Assembly (NCBI RefSeq): GCF_006337125.1
Contig: NZ_CP040887.1
Coordinates: forward strand, 1,736,001 to 1,800,000
DNA: 64,000 nt
Source of the DNA: Serinicoccus chungangensis
GTDB taxonomy: Bacteria > Actinomycetota > Actinomycetes > Actinomycetales > Dermatophilaceae
Direction of reading: 5' to 3'
Numbering within the stretch: the first letter of the stretch is position 1; each line of letters begins with the position of its first letter. The notes beneath the pieces are model-generated. The model was not told where the DNA came from, did not search any database, and worked only from the letters and a program-made list of their open reading frames with translations. The position numbers and the translations under genes are program-made. Below are positions 18,727 through 28,573 of this stretch, piece after piece.

Positions 18727-19065
18727 TCAGACACCGGCCGCGGTGGTGCTGAGGGTGACGAGGACGTTGCCGTCCTCGTCCACCGTCAGCTCGTGCACGG
18801 CGATCGGGATGGTGGCGGGCAGCTGCTCGGGGGCCCCGGTGGTCATGTTGAACTGGGAGCCGTGCAGCCAGCACTCGATGTGCCGGCCCTCGATCTCGCC
18901 CTCGGCCAGGCTGACGTTGGCGTGGCTGCAGGTGTCGTCGAAGGCGTGCAGCTGGCCCTCGGAGTCGCGGGCGATCGCCACGCGTCGACCCTCGATCTCG
19001 GCGACGACCGCCCCCACCTGGGAGGGCAGCTCGTCGACGGAGCAGACACGGACGGGCGCGCTCAT
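18727..19065 (-). CDS. Rieske-type [2Fe-2S] ferredoxin in the SUF operon
   Basis: This 112-residue Rieske ferredoxin resembles the small ferredoxin subunits of ring-hydroxylating oxygenases (NirD/BphF-like). The cluster motif is CSH (in DDTCSHANVSL) and CWLH (in IECWLHGSQF), that is CxH...CxxH. No signal peptide. It lies between sufD and sufC and overlaps the sufD stop (ATGA). As far as I recall, streptomycetes and many Micrococcales have this gene here while mycobacteria do not. It probably supplies electrons to cluster assembly, but that is inferred from position only. Confidence 0.9.
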   Translation of the reverse strand: MSAPVRVCSVDELPSQVGAVVAEIEGRRVAIARDSEGQLHAFDDTCSHANVSLAEGEIEGRHIECWLHGSQFNMTTGAPEQLPATIPIAVHELTVDEDGNVLVTLSTTAAGV

Positions 19066-20276
19066 GCGGCGGGGGTCCTCCCCATGGTGAGCGACAGCTC
19101 CTCGTCGATCGCGGTCATGAGCGTCTCCACGACCTCGGGGACCCCGATCTTGGCGATGATGTCGGCGAAGAAGCCGCGCACGACCAGTCGACGCGCCTCG
19201 TCCTCGGTGATCCCGCGGGACATGAGGTAGAAGAGCTGCTCGTCGTCGAACCGGCCGGTCGAGCTCGCGTGGCCGGCGCCGGCGATGTCACCGGTCTCGA
19301 TCTCCAGGTTGGGGACCGAGTCGGCGCGGGCGCCGTCGGTGAGCACGAGGTTGCGGTTGAGCTCGTAGGTGTCGATGCCCTCGGCCTCGGCGCGGATGAG
19401 CACGTCGCCCACCCAGACGGTCCGGGCCGTGTCGCCCTGCAGCGCGCCCTTGTAGGTCACCAGCGAGGTGCACCGCGGGGCGTTGTGGTCGACGAAGGAG
19501 CGGTGCTCCAGGTGCTGGCCGGCGTCGGCGAAGTAGACGCCGAGCAGGGTCGCGTCGCCGCCGGGGCCGGCATACCGGACGTTGGAGTTCATCCGCACGA
19601 TGCCGCCGCCGATGGAGACCGCGATGTGCTTGTAGGTCGCGTCCCGGCCCACCAGCGCCTCGTGCTGGGCGAGGTGCAGCGCCTCGTCGTCCCAGCGCTG
19701 CAAGGACACGACGGTGACGTCCGCGCCGTCCCCGACGAGCACCTCGAGGTTGCCGGTGTGGTCCGCGGCCCCGGTGTGGTCGAGGATGACGAGCGCCTTG
19801 CTGTGCGCACCCGCCTCCAGGACCACGTGGGCGTTGGAACGACGCCCCGCGCCACGGCCCGCCACGTCGACCCGCACGGGCTGCGCGAGCTCGGCGTCGG
19901 CGGCGATCGCCAGGTGCAGCGCCTCCTGCGTGTTGGCCGAGGCGACGGCCGCGCCACGGTCCTCGGGCACCAGCACGGTGCCGCGGGGCGCCTGGCCCGG
20001 GGCCAGCGTGGAGACGGTCACCTCCTCCGACGCGCGGACGGTGTGCTCCGCGGCGGCGTCGCCGTCACGGTCGTCGCTCGCGGTGTCGGAGAAGAGGCCG
20101 GCCAGGCGGTCGACCGGGGTGAACCGCCACTCCTCCTCGCGGCCGGTGGGCACCCCGAAGGTGTCCACCTCGAAGGACCGGGCGCGGGCCGCGCGGGACT
20201 GGTCGGGGATGCGGTGGTCCCCGCCGATCTGGGCCTGGGGGTCCTGATGAGTCCTGTCGTCGACAAGCAGAGACAT
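19062..20276 (-). CDS. sufD: Fe-S assembly protein SufD
   Basis: SufD has 404 residues. With SufB and SufC it forms the cluster scaffold. The variable N-terminal part includes the tail motif REEEWRFTPVDRL, and the C-terminal half is the conserved beta-helix with RYAGPGGDATLLGVYF, HNAPRCTSLVTYKGAL and the closing ASSTGRFDDEQLFYLMSRGI. The open frame extends further upstream, but the ATG at 20276 overlaps the sufB stop by one base and gives normal family length. It is less conserved than SufB, as usual. Confidence 0.95.
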   Translation of the reverse strand: MSLLVDDRTHQDPQAQIGGDHRIPDQSRAARARSFEVDTFGVPTGREEEWRFTPVDRLAGLFSDTASDDRDGDAAAEHTVRASEEVTVSTLAPGQAPRGTVLVPEDRGAAVASANTQEALHLAIAADAELAQPVRVDVAGRGAGRRSNAHVVLEAGAHSKALVILDHTGAADHTGNLEVLVGDGADVTVVSLQRWDDEALHLAQHEALVGRDATYKHIAVSIGGGIVRMNSNVRYAGPGGDATLLGVYFADAGQHLEHRSFVDHNAPRCTSLVTYKGALQGDTARTVWVGDVLIRAEAEGIDTYELNRNLVLTDGARADSVPNLEIETGDIAGAGHASSTGRFDDEQLFYLMSRGITEDEARRLVVRGFFADIIAKIGVPEVVETLMTAIDEELSLTMGRTPAA

Positions 20277-21697
20277 CAGCCGACGGCTCCTTCCATCTGC
20301 AGCTCGATGAGGCGGTTGAGCTCGAGGGCGTACTCCATGGGCAGCTCGCGGGCGATCGGCTCCACGAAGCCGCGCACGATCATGGCCATGGCCTCGGTCT
20401 CGGACATGCCTCGGGACATGAGGTAGAACATCTGGTCCTCGGACACCTTGGACACGGTGGCCTCGTGGCCCATCTGCACGTCGTCCTCGCGGACGTCGAC
20501 GTAGGGGTAGGTGTCGGACCGGGAGATCTGGTCGACCAGCAGCGCGTCGCAGACGACCGAGGAGCGGCTGTGGTGCGCGCCCTCGTTGATCTGCACCAGG
20601 CCGCGGTAGGACGACCGGCCGCCACCACGGGCCACCGACTTCGACACGATGGTCGAGGAGGTGTGCGGGGCGGCGTGCACCATCTTGGAACCGGCGTCCT
20701 GGTGCTGGCCCTCGCCCGCGAAGGCGACGGACAGGGTCTCGCCCTTGGAGTGCTCGCCGAGGAGGAAGACGGCCGGGTACTTCATCGTGACCTTGGACCC
20801 GATGTTGCCGTCGATCCACTCCATGGTCGCGCCCTCGTCGCAGGTAGCCCGCTTGGTGACGAGGTTGTAGACGTTGTTCGACCAGTTCTGGATGGTGGTG
20901 TAGCGCACCTTGGCGTTCTTCTTCACCACGATCTCGACGACCGCGCTGTGCAGGCTGTCGGTCTTGTAGATCGGGGCGGTGCAGCCCTCGACGTAGTGCA
21001 CCGACGAGCCCTCGTCGGCGATGATGAGGGTGCGCTCGAACTGGCCCATGTTCTCGGTGTTGATCCGGAAGTAGGCCTGCAGCGGGATGTCGACGTGGAC
21101 GCCCTTGGGCACGTAGATGAACGAGCCACCGGACCAGACGGCGGTGTTGAGGGCGGAGAACTTGTTGTCGCCCGAGGGGATGACCGACCCGAAGTACTCA
21201 CGGAACAGGTCGCCGTGCTCGCGCAGGGCGGTGTCGGTGTCCAGGAACAGGACGCCCTTCTCCTCCAGGTCCTCGCGGATCTGGTGGTAGACGACCTCGG
21301 ACTCGTACTGCGCGGCGACGCCGGCGACGAGCCGCTGCTTCTCGGCCTCCGGGATGCCGAGACGGTCGTAGGTGTTGCGGATGTCCTCCGGCAGGTCCTC
21401 CCAGCTGGTGGCCTGCTTCTCCGTCGACTTCACGAAGTACTTGATGTTGTCGAAGTCGATGTCCGACAGGTCCGCGCCCCAGTGGGGCATCGGCTTCTTG
21501 CCGAAGAGACGCAGCGCCTTCAGGCGCTGGTCCAGCATCCACTCGGGCTCGTTCTTCCTCTCCGAGATGTCGCGCACGACGGCCTCGGAGAGCCCGCGCC
21601 GCGCCGAGGCTCCGGCCTCGTCCCGGTCGGCCCAGCCGTACTCGTACTTGCCCAGGTCCTTCAGGCCCGGGTTGAGCTCCTCGATGTTGGTGCTCAT
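20276..21697 (-). CDS. sufB: Fe-S assembly protein SufB
   Basis: This 473-residue scaffold subunit is where the nascent cluster is built. Conserved blocks seen are [33 protein letters not shown], and [24 protein letters not shown]. The [17 protein letters not shown] stretch and the closing [21 protein letters not shown] follow. There is no intein, unlike M. tuberculosis SufB. The ATG at 21697 is preceded by GAGAGGA that overlaps the sufR stop region, so it is co-transcribed with sufR. The reading frame extends upstream but without homology. Confidence 0.97.
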   Translation of the reverse strand: MSTNIEELNPGLKDLGKYEYGWADRDEAGASARRGLSEAVVRDISERKNEPEWMLDQRLKALRLFGKKPMPHWGADLSDIDFDNIKYFVKSTEKQATSWEDLPEDIRNTYDRLGIPEAEKQRLVAGVAAQYESEVVYHQIREDLEEKGVLFLDTDTALREHGDLFREYFGSVIPSGDNKFSALNTAVWSGGSFIYVPKGVHVDIPLQAYFRINTENMGQFERTLIIADEGSSVHYVEGCTAPIYKTDSLHSAVVEIVVKKNAKVRYTTIQNWSNNVYNLVTKRATCDEGATMEWIDGNIGSKVTMKYPAVFLLGEHSKGETLSVAFAGEGQHQDAGSKMVHAAPHTSSTIVSKSVARGGGRSSYRGLVQINEGAHHSRSSVVCDALLVDQISRSDTYPYVDVREDDVQMGHEATVSKVSEDQMFYLMSRGMSETEAMAMIVRGFVEPIARELPMEYALELNRLIELQMEGAVG

Positions 21698-21698
21698 G

Positions 21699-22520
21699 TC
21701 ACGTCCTCTCGTCGGCGGTGTGGTCGGTGGGGTCTGGTGGTGCGGGGGTCCTCGGTATGACGAACGGCGGCGCACTCGCTCTTTCTTCCGCACTCGGCGG
21801 TGCGGTCCCGAGGGCGCCGATCGGCACGAAGGTGGTGCACACGTGCTCGCCCCCGGCCAGGGTCGCCAGCCGCTGGACGTGCACGTCGAGGATGCGGGCG
21901 ATGGCCTTGGTCTCGGCCTCGCAGAACTGGGGGAACTCGGTCGCCACCTCGCGCACCGGGCAGTGGCCCTGGCACAGCTGCAGGCCGGCGAGCCCGGTGC
22001 CCTCCCCCACGGGGCGGGCCGAGGCGGCATACCCCTCGTGGGAGAGCGCCTTGGCCAGCGCGGCCGTGCGCGTCTGCAGGTCGTCGGTCCCGGCGTCGGC
22101 GAGGGCACGGTCGACGGCCACCCGCAGCCGCTGCTCGAGCTGCTCGATCTGCGCCTCGGCGAAGGACTCGACCGCCGCGACCCCGACCCGGTCGGCGAGG
22201 TAGTGCAGCGCGGCGTTCGCCACCCCGTCGTAGCTGGTCCGGAACTGCTCCTGCCCCAGGGCGGTGAGGACGTAGGCCCGCGCGGGTCGGCCGCGGCCCC
22301 GCCGGCCGGGCACCGGCCCGTCGTGCTCGGCGATGAGCCCGGCCTCGTCGAGGGCGTCGAGGTGGCGGCGGACGGCAGCGGGGGTCAGCCCGAGCTCCTT
22401 GGCCAGCGCGCTGGCGGTCACCGGCGCCCGCTCCCCCACGGCGCGACGCACGCGGTCCCGGGTCCGGGACTCGTCGTGCACCTCCGCCATGGCGTCGGGC
22501 ACCTGCGTGATATTCACCAT
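21699..22520 (-). CDS. sufR: Fe-S cluster-containing transcriptional regulator SufR
   Basis: This 273-residue repressor has an N-terminal winged helix-turn-helix ([29 protein letters not shown], about residues 35-63). Its C-terminal domain holds cysteines in CQGHCPV and QFCEAE that bind a 4Fe-4S cluster. Such SufR proteins repress the suf operon when Fe-S supply is sufficient. It is the first gene of the operon, one base before sufB. ATG at 22520 with GTG alternative at 22517. An inverted repeat like a SufR operator overlaps this start, pointing to autoregulation. Confidence 0.93.
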   Translation of the reverse strand: MVNITQVPDAMAEVHDESRTRDRVRRAVGERAPVTASALAKELGLTPAAVRRHLDALDEAGLIAEHDGPVPGRRGRGRPARAYVLTALGQEQFRTSYDGVANAALHYLADRVGVAAVESFAEAQIEQLEQRLRVAVDRALADAGTDDLQTRTAALAKALSHEGYAASARPVGEGTGLAGLQLCQGHCPVREVATEFPQFCEAETKAIARILDVHVQRLATLAGGEHVCTTFVPIGALGTAPPSAEERASAPPFVIPRTPAPPDPTDHTADERT

Positions 22521-22528
22521 GTCAGTGT
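22514..22528 (-). promoter_or_regulatory. Candidate SufR operator overlapping the sufR start
   Basis: The minus strand reads ACACT-GACAT-GGTGA, an imperfect inverted repeat with a 5-base spacer. It differs by one base from the ACACT-N5-TGTGA element that I recall for mycobacterial SufR. It overlaps the start codon of sufR, so a bound repressor would block transcription of the whole suf operon. Confidence 0.55.
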
Positions 22529-22551
22529 GACGTATTCGCGCGCCGGGTGCC

Positions 22552-22557
22552 AAGGTA
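22552..22557 (-). promoter_or_regulatory. Candidate -10 box (TACCTT) of the suf operon
   Basis: Minus-strand TACCTT fits TANNNT and would start transcription near 22545, about 24 bases before the sufR ATG. The putative SufR site then lies just downstream of the transcription start. Confidence 0.4.
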
Positions 22558-22587
22558 GGGCACCCTCACCCTCGGCGGCGTCCCCGG

Positions 22588-23367
22588 TCAGTCCGACCAG
22601 CGCAGGAGCCGGCGCGCGGACCACCCCGCGAGCAGACCCCAGAGCAGCAGGACCACGAGCGCGCGGAGGTTCCAGGCGCCCAGCACGAAGGCGTCGCGCA
22701 GGGCGTCCCCGAGGGCCGCGGTCGGGAGCAGGGAGAGCACGGCCCCGCCCGGGAGGACGGCCGCCGGGAGGACGGTCCCGCCGAACCCGGCCAGCAGCAC
22801 CCACACCAGGTTGGCCAGCGCGAGGACCGCCTCGGCCCGCAGCGCCCCGCCCAGGCAGGCGGCGAGCGACACCAGGGCCAGCGCGCCCAGGACGACGGCG
22901 ACCACCGCCGGCAGCAGACCGGCCACGTCCGGGCGCCAGCCGAGGGCGCCCGCGACCACACCGATGAGCAGGAGCTGCACGGCCAGCACCAGGAGGACGG
23001 CCGTCGTCTTCGCGAGGAGCAGGCCACCGCGGCCGAGCGGGGTCGTGCCCAGCAGCCGCAGGACGCCCCAGCGGCGCTCGAACCCCAGCAGGATGGCCTG
23101 GCCGGTGAAGGCGGTGGACAGCACGGTGAGGGCGAGGACCCCGGGGGCGAGGACGTCGATGCGGGCGGCGTCGGACCACCGTCCGACCGCCAGCTGGGGG
23201 GCGCTCACGAGGCTGAGCGCGACGAGGGCGAGCACGGGGAGCACGACCGAGACCAGCAGCTGCTCGCCGTGGCGCAGCAGCCCGAGCGCCTCGAACCTCG
23301 CCTGCGCCAGGACCCGACGGGCGGGGGGTGCCTCGTGCCGCGGGGCGGCCGCGCCGGCGGCCGTCAC
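22588..23367 (-). CDS. ABC-2 type transporter permease
   Basis: This 259-residue membrane protein has six hydrophobic segments beginning near residue 38 and a cytoplasmic N terminus (RVLAQARFEALGLLRHGEQL). This is the ABC-2 permease layout of DrrB-like exporters. Start is GTG, overlapping the stop of the ATPase gene (GTGA). In mycobacteria the same pair sits between ctaA and sufR, so the arrangement is ancestral. The substrate is unknown; a link to haem or Fe-S biology is only suggested by position. Confidence 0.88.
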   Translation of the reverse strand: MTAAGAAAPRHEAPPARRVLAQARFEALGLLRHGEQLLVSVVLPVLALVALSLVSAPQLAVGRWSDAARIDVLAPGVLALTVLSTAFTGQAILLGFERRWGVLRLLGTTPLGRGGLLLAKTTAVLLVLAVQLLLIGVVAGALGWRPDVAGLLPAVVAVVLGALALVSLAACLGGALRAEAVLALANLVWVLLAGFGGTVLPAAVLPGGAVLSLLPTAALGDALRDAFVLGAWNLRALVVLLLWGLLAGWSARRLLRWSD

Positions 23368-24099
23368 CGGGACACCCCGTCGGTCAGCGCGAAGTAGGCC
23401 TCCTCGAGGCCCGCGGCCCCGGCACCGGAGCAGACCTCGTCGACGCTGCCCGCGGCCGCCACCCGGCCGTCGACGACGACCGCGACCCGGTCGGCCAGCC
23501 GCTCGGCCTCCTCGAACGAGTGCGTCGTCACCACCGTGGCGGTCCCGTGCGCGGCCACCTCGCGCAGCAGCACGTGCACCTCGCGGCGCGCGTGGGTCCA
23601 GGCCGGCGGTGGGCTCGTCGAGGAAGACGACCTCCGGCGCCCCCACCAGCGCGGCGGCGAGGGCGACCCGCTGCCGCTGGCCCCCGGAGAGCCGGCGGAC
23701 CGTGGTGCGCTCGAACGCCGGGATGCCGAGACGTCCGGCCAGCTCCCCGACGTCGACCGGCCGGGAGTACAGCCGGGCCAGGTGCGGCAGGAGCGCGCGC
23801 GGCGTGACCGCCTGCGGCAGCCCGCCGTCCTGCAGCATGACGCCCACGCGGTCCCGGTGGGCGGCCCCCGCGCCGTAGGGGCGCTGCCCGAGCACCCGCG
23901 CCTCCCCCGAGTCCGGCGGCTGCAGGCCGACGGCGATCTCGACGGCGGTCGTCTTGCCGGCCCCGTTGGGGCCCAGGACGCAGGTGACCTCACCGTGGCG
24001 GGCCGACAGCGTCAGCCCCCGCAGCGCGGTGGTCGCCCCGAAGCTGCGGGTCAGGTCGCGCAGCTGGACGGCGTCCGGGCGGGCCTCGCCCTCGCTCAC
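23364..24099 (-). pseudogene. ABC transporter ATPase (DrrA-like), frameshifted
   Basis: The N-terminal frame from the GTG at 24099 has Walker A LGPNGAGKTTAVEIAVG, signature LSGGQRQRVALAAALVG and Walker B VVFLDEPTAGLDP. The frame breaks directly after GLDP, and the rest (ARREVHVLLREVAAHG, switch His in VTTHSFEEAERLADRVAVV) continues in a second frame to the stop at 23364. The break lies in a CG repeat at plus-strand 23584-23594: adding two bases would give the usual DPRARR, and removing one base also works. The start overlaps the ctaA stop (GTGA) and the stop overlaps the permease start, so the operon is otherwise intact. A sequence error seems likely but a real mutation is possible. Confidence 0.82.
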
Positions 24100-25139
24100 C
24101 GCTGCCGCTCGCGCTCGCGCGCCGCCGCCACGTCCTGCCCGGCGTCCTCGACGCGGGCGGGGGCGGGGGCGCTGACGGCATACATCGTGTGGACGGTCAT
24201 CGCCGTCACCGCGATGAGGGTCGCCGCGCCGACCAGGTGCAGGGCCACCGCGGCCACCGGCAGCCCGGTGAAGAACTGGTAGTAGCCGACGGCACCCTGG
24301 GCCAGCAGGACGGCCGAGAGCACGAGCAGCATCCGGCGCACGACCCGCGGCCACCCCAGGGTGGAGGCGCTCACCAGGGCGGCACCGGTGGTCAGCACGA
24401 GGACGTAGACCGGGACGACGTGGGCCCTCGTCACGAGGTAGGCGTCGAAGGTGTGCCGCGCCACCTCGCCGGAGTCCCCGGAGTGCGGGCCGGTGCCGGT
24501 GACGAGGGTGCCGAGGTAGACGGCGAGGGCGGCGCTCACCGCGATGACGGCGGCGAGCGCGCGGATGGCCCGGCGCCCGGTGCGGACCTGGCCGGGACGC
24601 TGCGCCCGGGCCGCCCGGGGCAGGCTCGCCCGACGGCTCCGCACGACCAGCAGGGACCCCAGCGCGATGAGCACCCCCGAGACCAGGAAGTGGACCCCGA
24701 CGACCCAGGGGTTGAGCCCGGTGAGGACGGTGACGCCACCGAGGACCGCCTGCAGCGGGATGCCCAGCCCCATGAGCAGGGCGAGGACGAACAGGTCGCG
24801 GTGCTCGCGCCGGAGCCGCCAGACGGCCAGGAAGGTGAGGATCGCGATGGCGGCCAGGAGGAAGGTCAGGACGCGGTTGCCGAACTCGATGACGCCGTGC
24901 ACCCCCATCTCCGGCGTGTTGGTCCACGACGCGTCCGTGCAGCGGGGCCACGTGGGGCAGCCCAGCCCGCTGCCGGTGAGGCGCACCAGACCTCCGGTGA
25001 GGACCAGCAGGGAGTTGGCCAGCAGCGAGGCGAGCGCCATGACGCGGAGCCACCGGCCGGGACTGCGCGGCAGCAACCGCCCCACCAGGGACGGCGCAGC
25101 CGGGGCCGGCGCCGGGTCGCGGTCGAGGGACGCCGTCAT
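24096..25139 (-). CDS. ctaA: Haem A synthase (COX15/CtaA family)
   Basis: CtaA oxidises the C8 methyl of haem O to a formyl group, giving haem A for cytochrome aa3 oxidase. The 347-residue protein has about eight transmembrane helices in two four-helix repeats. The first extracytoplasmic loop contains [17 protein letters not shown], with the Cys pair typical of CtaA, and conserved His residues occur in [22 protein letters not shown] and THxxVV-like segments. Its ATG overlaps the ctaB stop (ATGA), so the two genes of haem A synthesis are coupled. It is followed by the ABC exporter pair. Confidence 0.94.
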   Translation of the reverse strand: MTASLDRDPAPAPAAPSLVGRLLPRSPGRWLRVMALASLLANSLLVLTGGLVRLTGSGLGCPTWPRCTDASWTNTPEMGVHGVIEFGNRVLTFLLAAIAILTFLAVWRLRREHRDLFVLALLMGLGIPLQAVLGGVTVLTGLNPWVVGVHFLVSGVLIALGSLLVVRSRRASLPRAARAQRPGQVRTGRRAIRALAAVIAVSAALAVYLGTLVTGTGPHSGDSGEVARHTFDAYLVTRAHVVPVYVLVLTTGAALVSASTLGWPRVVRRMLLVLSAVLLAQGAVGYYQFFTGLPVAAVALHLVGAATLIAVTAMTVHTMYAVSAPAPARVEDAGQDVAAARERERQR

Positions 25140-26110
25140 GACAGCGGGAGGTGCAGCAGCGGGTCGACCGCGACCGCGAGGAACAGGAGGGTGAGGTAGC
25201 TGATGGAGAAGTGGAACAGCCGCATCGCGCCCAGCGGGGGCCCGGTCACCCCGGCGCGGGCGCGGGAGAGCAGCCGGTGCGACTCGACGACGAAGACGCC
25301 GCCGGCGACCACCGCGACGACGGTGTAGATCCACCCCATGGGGGCCACCGGGACCAGGACGAGAGAGGTGAGGACGGTGACCCACGCGTAGACGACCACC
25401 TGCCGGCCGACGGCGATGTCCTCGGCCACCACCGGCAGCATCGGCACCCCGGCGGCGGCGTAGTCCTCCTTGAAGCGCATGGACAGCGGCCAGTAGTGCG
25501 GCGGGGTCCAGAAGAAGACCACGAGGAAGAGCACCAGCGCCGCCCAGGACAGGCTGCCGGTGACCGCGGACCACCCGATGAGCACCGGCATGCACCCGGC
25601 GACGCCGCCCCAGACGATGTTCTGGCTCGTCCGCCGCTTGAGCACGATCGTGTAGAAGACGACGTAGAGCAGGATCGCCCCCAGGGCGAGCGCCGCCGAC
25701 AGGAGGTTGACCACGAGGCCCAGCCACACGACCGAGGCCACCCCGAGCACCCCTCCGAAGACCAGGGCCGCCCGGGGAGAGACGGCCCCGGTGACGAGAG
25801 GTCGCGTCGAGGTCCGGTGCATCTGCGCGTCGATGTCACGGTCGAGGAAGCAGTTGAGGACGTTGGCCGAGGCGGCGGCGAGGGTGCCTCCGACGAGGGT
25901 CGCCACGATGAGCCACACCGGCGGGACGCCGCGCTCGGCGAGGAACATGACGGGGAAGGTCGTGACGAGCAGGAGCTCGATGATCCGCGGCTTGGTCAGG
26001 GCGACGTAGTCCGCGACCACCTGCCGCCAGCCCCGTCCTCCCTGCTCCTCGGCCGTGCTCCCGGGCCGCGGCCGTCCGGGACGGCCAGGACGGGGGTCGA
26101 GCGTGGTCAC
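25136..26110 (-). CDS. ctaB: Protohaem IX farnesyltransferase (haem O synthase)
   Basis: CtaB attaches farnesyl to haem B. This 324-residue UbiA-family membrane prenyltransferase has the first Asp-rich motif [22 protein letters not shown] near residue 98, the second in the loop before [13 protein letters not shown], and about nine helices. I choose the GTG at 26110 because AAGGAT stands six bases before it. An in-frame ATG at 26179 would add 23 residues without a ribosome-binding site. It is divergent from tkt and translationally coupled to ctaA. Confidence 0.94.
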   Translation of the reverse strand: MTTLDPRPGRPGRPRPGSTAEEQGGRGWRQVVADYVALTKPRIIELLLVTTFPVMFLAERGVPPVWLIVATLVGGTLAAASANVLNCFLDRDIDAQMHRTSTRPLVTGAVSPRAALVFGGVLGVASVVWLGLVVNLLSAALALGAILLYVVFYTIVLKRRTSQNIVWGGVAGCMPVLIGWSAVTGSLSWAALVLFLVVFFWTPPHYWPLSMRFKEDYAAAGVPMLPVVAEDIAVGRQVVVYAWVTVLTSLVLVPVAPMGWIYTVVAVVAGGVFVVESHRLLSRARAGVTGPPLGAMRLFHFSISYLTLLFLAVAVDPLLHLPLS

Positions 26111-26177
26111 GGCATCCTTCGTGGGGTCGCGGTGCAGGTCGGGCGCCGGACCGGTGGGGGCTGCCGGCGCGTCCTCC

Positions 26178-26183
26178 ATCGTA
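26178..26183 (-). promoter_or_regulatory. Candidate -10 box (TACGAT) of ctaB
   Basis: Minus-strand TACGAT lies 67 bases before the chosen ctaB start, in the 220-base gap to tkt. It would give a leader of about 60 bases containing the AAGGAT ribosome-binding site. Confidence 0.35.
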
Positions 26184-26255
26184 GCCGCCCGCCCGAGTGC
26201 CCGGCGCCCGGGATCGGCGGTGGGCCACCCGGCTCGCGTGCGGCAGCACAGGGAC

Positions 26256-26261
26256 TAAGGT
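26256..26261 (+). promoter_or_regulatory. Candidate -10 box (TAAGGT) of tkt
   Basis: TAAGGT lies 69 bases before the tkt GTG, after the divergent ctaB region. No good -35 box is visible. The leader ends in CAGGAG seven bases or so before the start. Confidence 0.35.
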
Positions 26262-26330
26262 CGGGGTGTACCGGGGCGTCCTCGCGCCGCCCTGACGACA
26301 CGTGCCCACGCACCATCAGGAGATGAACCA

Positions 26331-28532
26331 GTGACCACCTCCACCGAGAACCTCACCGCCGGTCGGGACAGCTCCCTGGCCCGCCCCGTCCACGCGCAGG
26401 TCGGCTGGACCGATGCGGACGTGCGCGCGGTGGACACCGCTCGCCTGCTCGCCGCCGACGCCGTGGAGAAGTGCGGCAGCGGCCACCCCGGCACCGCCAT
26501 GAGCCTGGCGCCGCTGGCCTACCTCCTCTACCAGAACGTCATGGTCCACGACCCCTCCGACCCGCACTGGCTGGGCCGGGACCGGTTCGTGCTGTCGGCC
26601 GGGCACTCCTGCCTGACCCAGTACGTCCAGCTCTACCTCTCCGGCTACGGCCTGGAGCTGGAGGACCTGCAGCAGCTGCGCACCTGGGGGTCGGCGACCC
26701 CCGGGCACCCCGAGGTCCACCACACCACCGGCGTCGAGATGACCACCGGCCCGCTGGGGTCGGGGCTCGCCTCGGCCGTGGGGCTGGCCATGGCGCAGCG
26801 TCGGCAGCGGGGCATGCTCGACCCGGACGCCGCTCCCGGGGAGTCCCCCTTCGACCACCAGATCTGGGTCATCGCGTCCGACGGCGACATCATGGAGGGC
26901 GTCACGTCCGAGGCGAGCTCGCTGGCCGGCCACCAGGAGCTGTCCAACCTCACCGTCATCTACGACCAGAACTTCATCTCCATCGAGGACGACACCGACA
27001 TCTCGTTCAGCGAGGACGTCGCGCGTCGCTACGAGGCGTACGGGTGGGCGACCGAGGTCGTGGACTGGCGCGACCAGGCCCCCTACACCGAGAACATCGA
27101 CGAGCTGTACGCCGCGCTCCAGGCGGCCCGCGCCCGGACCGACCGCCCGACGCTGGTCCTGCTGCGCACCATCATCGCCTGGCCGGCCCCCGAGGCCCGG
27201 GACACCGGTGCCGCGCACGGCTCCGCCCTCGGCGCCGAGGAGGTCTCGGCGACCAAGCAGCTGCTTGGTTTCGACGCCCGCCGCACCTTCGCCGTCGAGG
27301 ACGAGGTCCTGAGCCACGCGCGCCGGGTGGGTGAGCGGGGCGCCGAGGCGCACGCGGCCTGGGAGACGCGCTTCCAGGCCTGGCGCGAGGCCAACCCGGA
27401 GCGGGCGCAGCTGCTCGACCGGCTCCGGAGCCACGAGCTGCCCGAGGGCCTGGACGCAGCCATCCCGACCTTCCCCGCTGACGAGAAGGGGATGGCCACG
27501 AGGAAGGCGTCCGGCGAGGTCCTCAACGCTCTCGCCGACGTGATGCCCGAGCTGTGGGGCGGCTCCGCCGACCTGGCCGGGTCCAACAACACGACCATGT
27601 CGAACGTCCCCTCGTTCGTGCCGAGCGGCAAGTCCACCGAGATGTTCCCGGGTGACGAGTACGGCCGCACGCTGCACTTCGGCATCCGCGAGAACGCCAT
27701 GGGGATGATCCTCAACGGCATCTGCCTCGAGGGCCTGACCCGGCCCTACGGCGGCACCTTCCTCACCTTCTCCGACTACATGCGCCCGTCGCTGCGCCTG
27801 GCCGCCATCCAGCAGGCCAACCCCGTCTACGTCTGGACGCACGACAGCATCGGCCTGGGTGAGGACGGCCCGACCCACCAGCCGGTCGAGCACCTGGCGG
27901 CGCTGCGCGCCATCCCGGGCCTGGACGTCATCCGCCCGGCGGACGCCAACGAGACCGCCGTGGCCTGGCGCACCGTGCTGGGGATCACCGACCACCCGGC
28001 GGCCCTGGTCCTGAGCCGGCAGAACCTGCCGGTCTTCGACCGGGACCGGATGGGCCCCGCCGCGGGCACCGCCCGTGGTGCCTACGTGCTGCTCGAGGCC
28101 GAGGGCGGGACCCCCGACGTCATCCTCGTCGGGACCGGGTCCGAGGTGCAGCTCGCCGTCGAGGCGCGCGAGCAGCTCGAGGCCGAGGGCATCCACGCCC
28201 GGGTCGTCTCGATGCCCTGCCGCGAGTGGTTCAGCACCCAGGACCGCGCCTACCGCGAGGAGGTGCTGCCGCCCACCGTGCGGGCCCGCGTCAGCGTCGA
28301 GGCGGCGGTCGGTCAGGGGTGGCGCGAGGTCGTCGGTGACGCCGGTCGGCTCATCAGCCTCGAGCACTACGGTGCCTCCGCCGACTACCAGACCCTCTAC
28401 CGCGAGTTCGGCATCACCGCCGAGGCGGTCGCCGCTGCGGCCCGCGACTCGATCCAGGACGCCGACGGCGCGCCCGTCCCCGGTGGTGCCGAGGTGCCCG
28501 ACGACGGCGGCTCCGAGACCGTCGGCGCCTGA
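26331..28532 (+). CDS. tkt: Transketolase
   Basis: This 733-residue thiamine diphosphate enzyme moves two-carbon units between sugar phosphates in the non-oxidative pentose phosphate pathway. The N-terminal domain has [21 protein letters not shown] and the ThDP/metal motif [21 protein letters not shown] with the terminal Asn of YDQNFIS. The central domain has RFKE-equivalent [15 protein letters not shown] and the phosphate-binding [17 protein letters not shown] start with CAGGAG upstream. It heads the operon tkt-tal-pgi-zwf-opcA. The short C-terminal tail ([15 protein letters not shown]) is acidic and unstructured. Confidence 0.97.
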   Translation: MTTSTENLTAGRDSSLARPVHAQVGWTDADVRAVDTARLLAADAVEKCGSGHPGTAMSLAPLAYLLYQNVMVHDPSDPHWLGRDRFVLSAGHSCLTQYVQLYLSGYGLELEDLQQLRTWGSATPGHPEVHHTTGVEMTTGPLGSGLASAVGLAMAQRRQRGMLDPDAAPGESPFDHQIWVIASDGDIMEGVTSEASSLAGHQELSNLTVIYDQNFISIEDDTDISFSEDVARRYEAYGWATEVVDWRDQAPYTENIDELYAALQAARARTDRPTLVLLRTIIAWPAPEARDTGAAHGSALGAEEVSATKQLLGFDARRTFAVEDEVLSHARRVGERGAEAHAAWETRFQAWREANPERAQLLDRLRSHELPEGLDAAIPTFPADEKGMATRKASGEVLNALADVMPELWGGSADLAGSNNTTMSNVPSFVPSGKSTEMFPGDEYGRTLHFGIRENAMGMILNGICLEGLTRPYGGTFLTFSDYMRPSLRLAAIQQANPVYVWTHDSIGLGEDGPTHQPVEHLAALRAIPGLDVIRPADANETAVAWRTVLGITDHPAALVLSRQNLPVFDRDRMGPAAGTARGAYVLLEAEGGTPDVILVGTGSEVQLAVEAREQLEAEGIHARVVSMPCREWFSTQDRAYREEVLPPTVRARVSVEAAVGQGWREVVGDAGRLISLEHYGASADYQTLYREFGITAEAVAAAARDSIQDADGAPVPGGAEVPDDGGSETVGA

Positions 28533-28573
28533 CCCGCAGCGACCACCCTGCCTACCACCATCTGAGGAGTGTC

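Noticed and set aside
26323..26334. ATG-AAC-CAG-TGA mini-frame overlapping the tkt start, as a leader peptide
   Set aside because: It begins directly at the ribosome-binding site, leaving no spacing for initiation; it appears to be chance.
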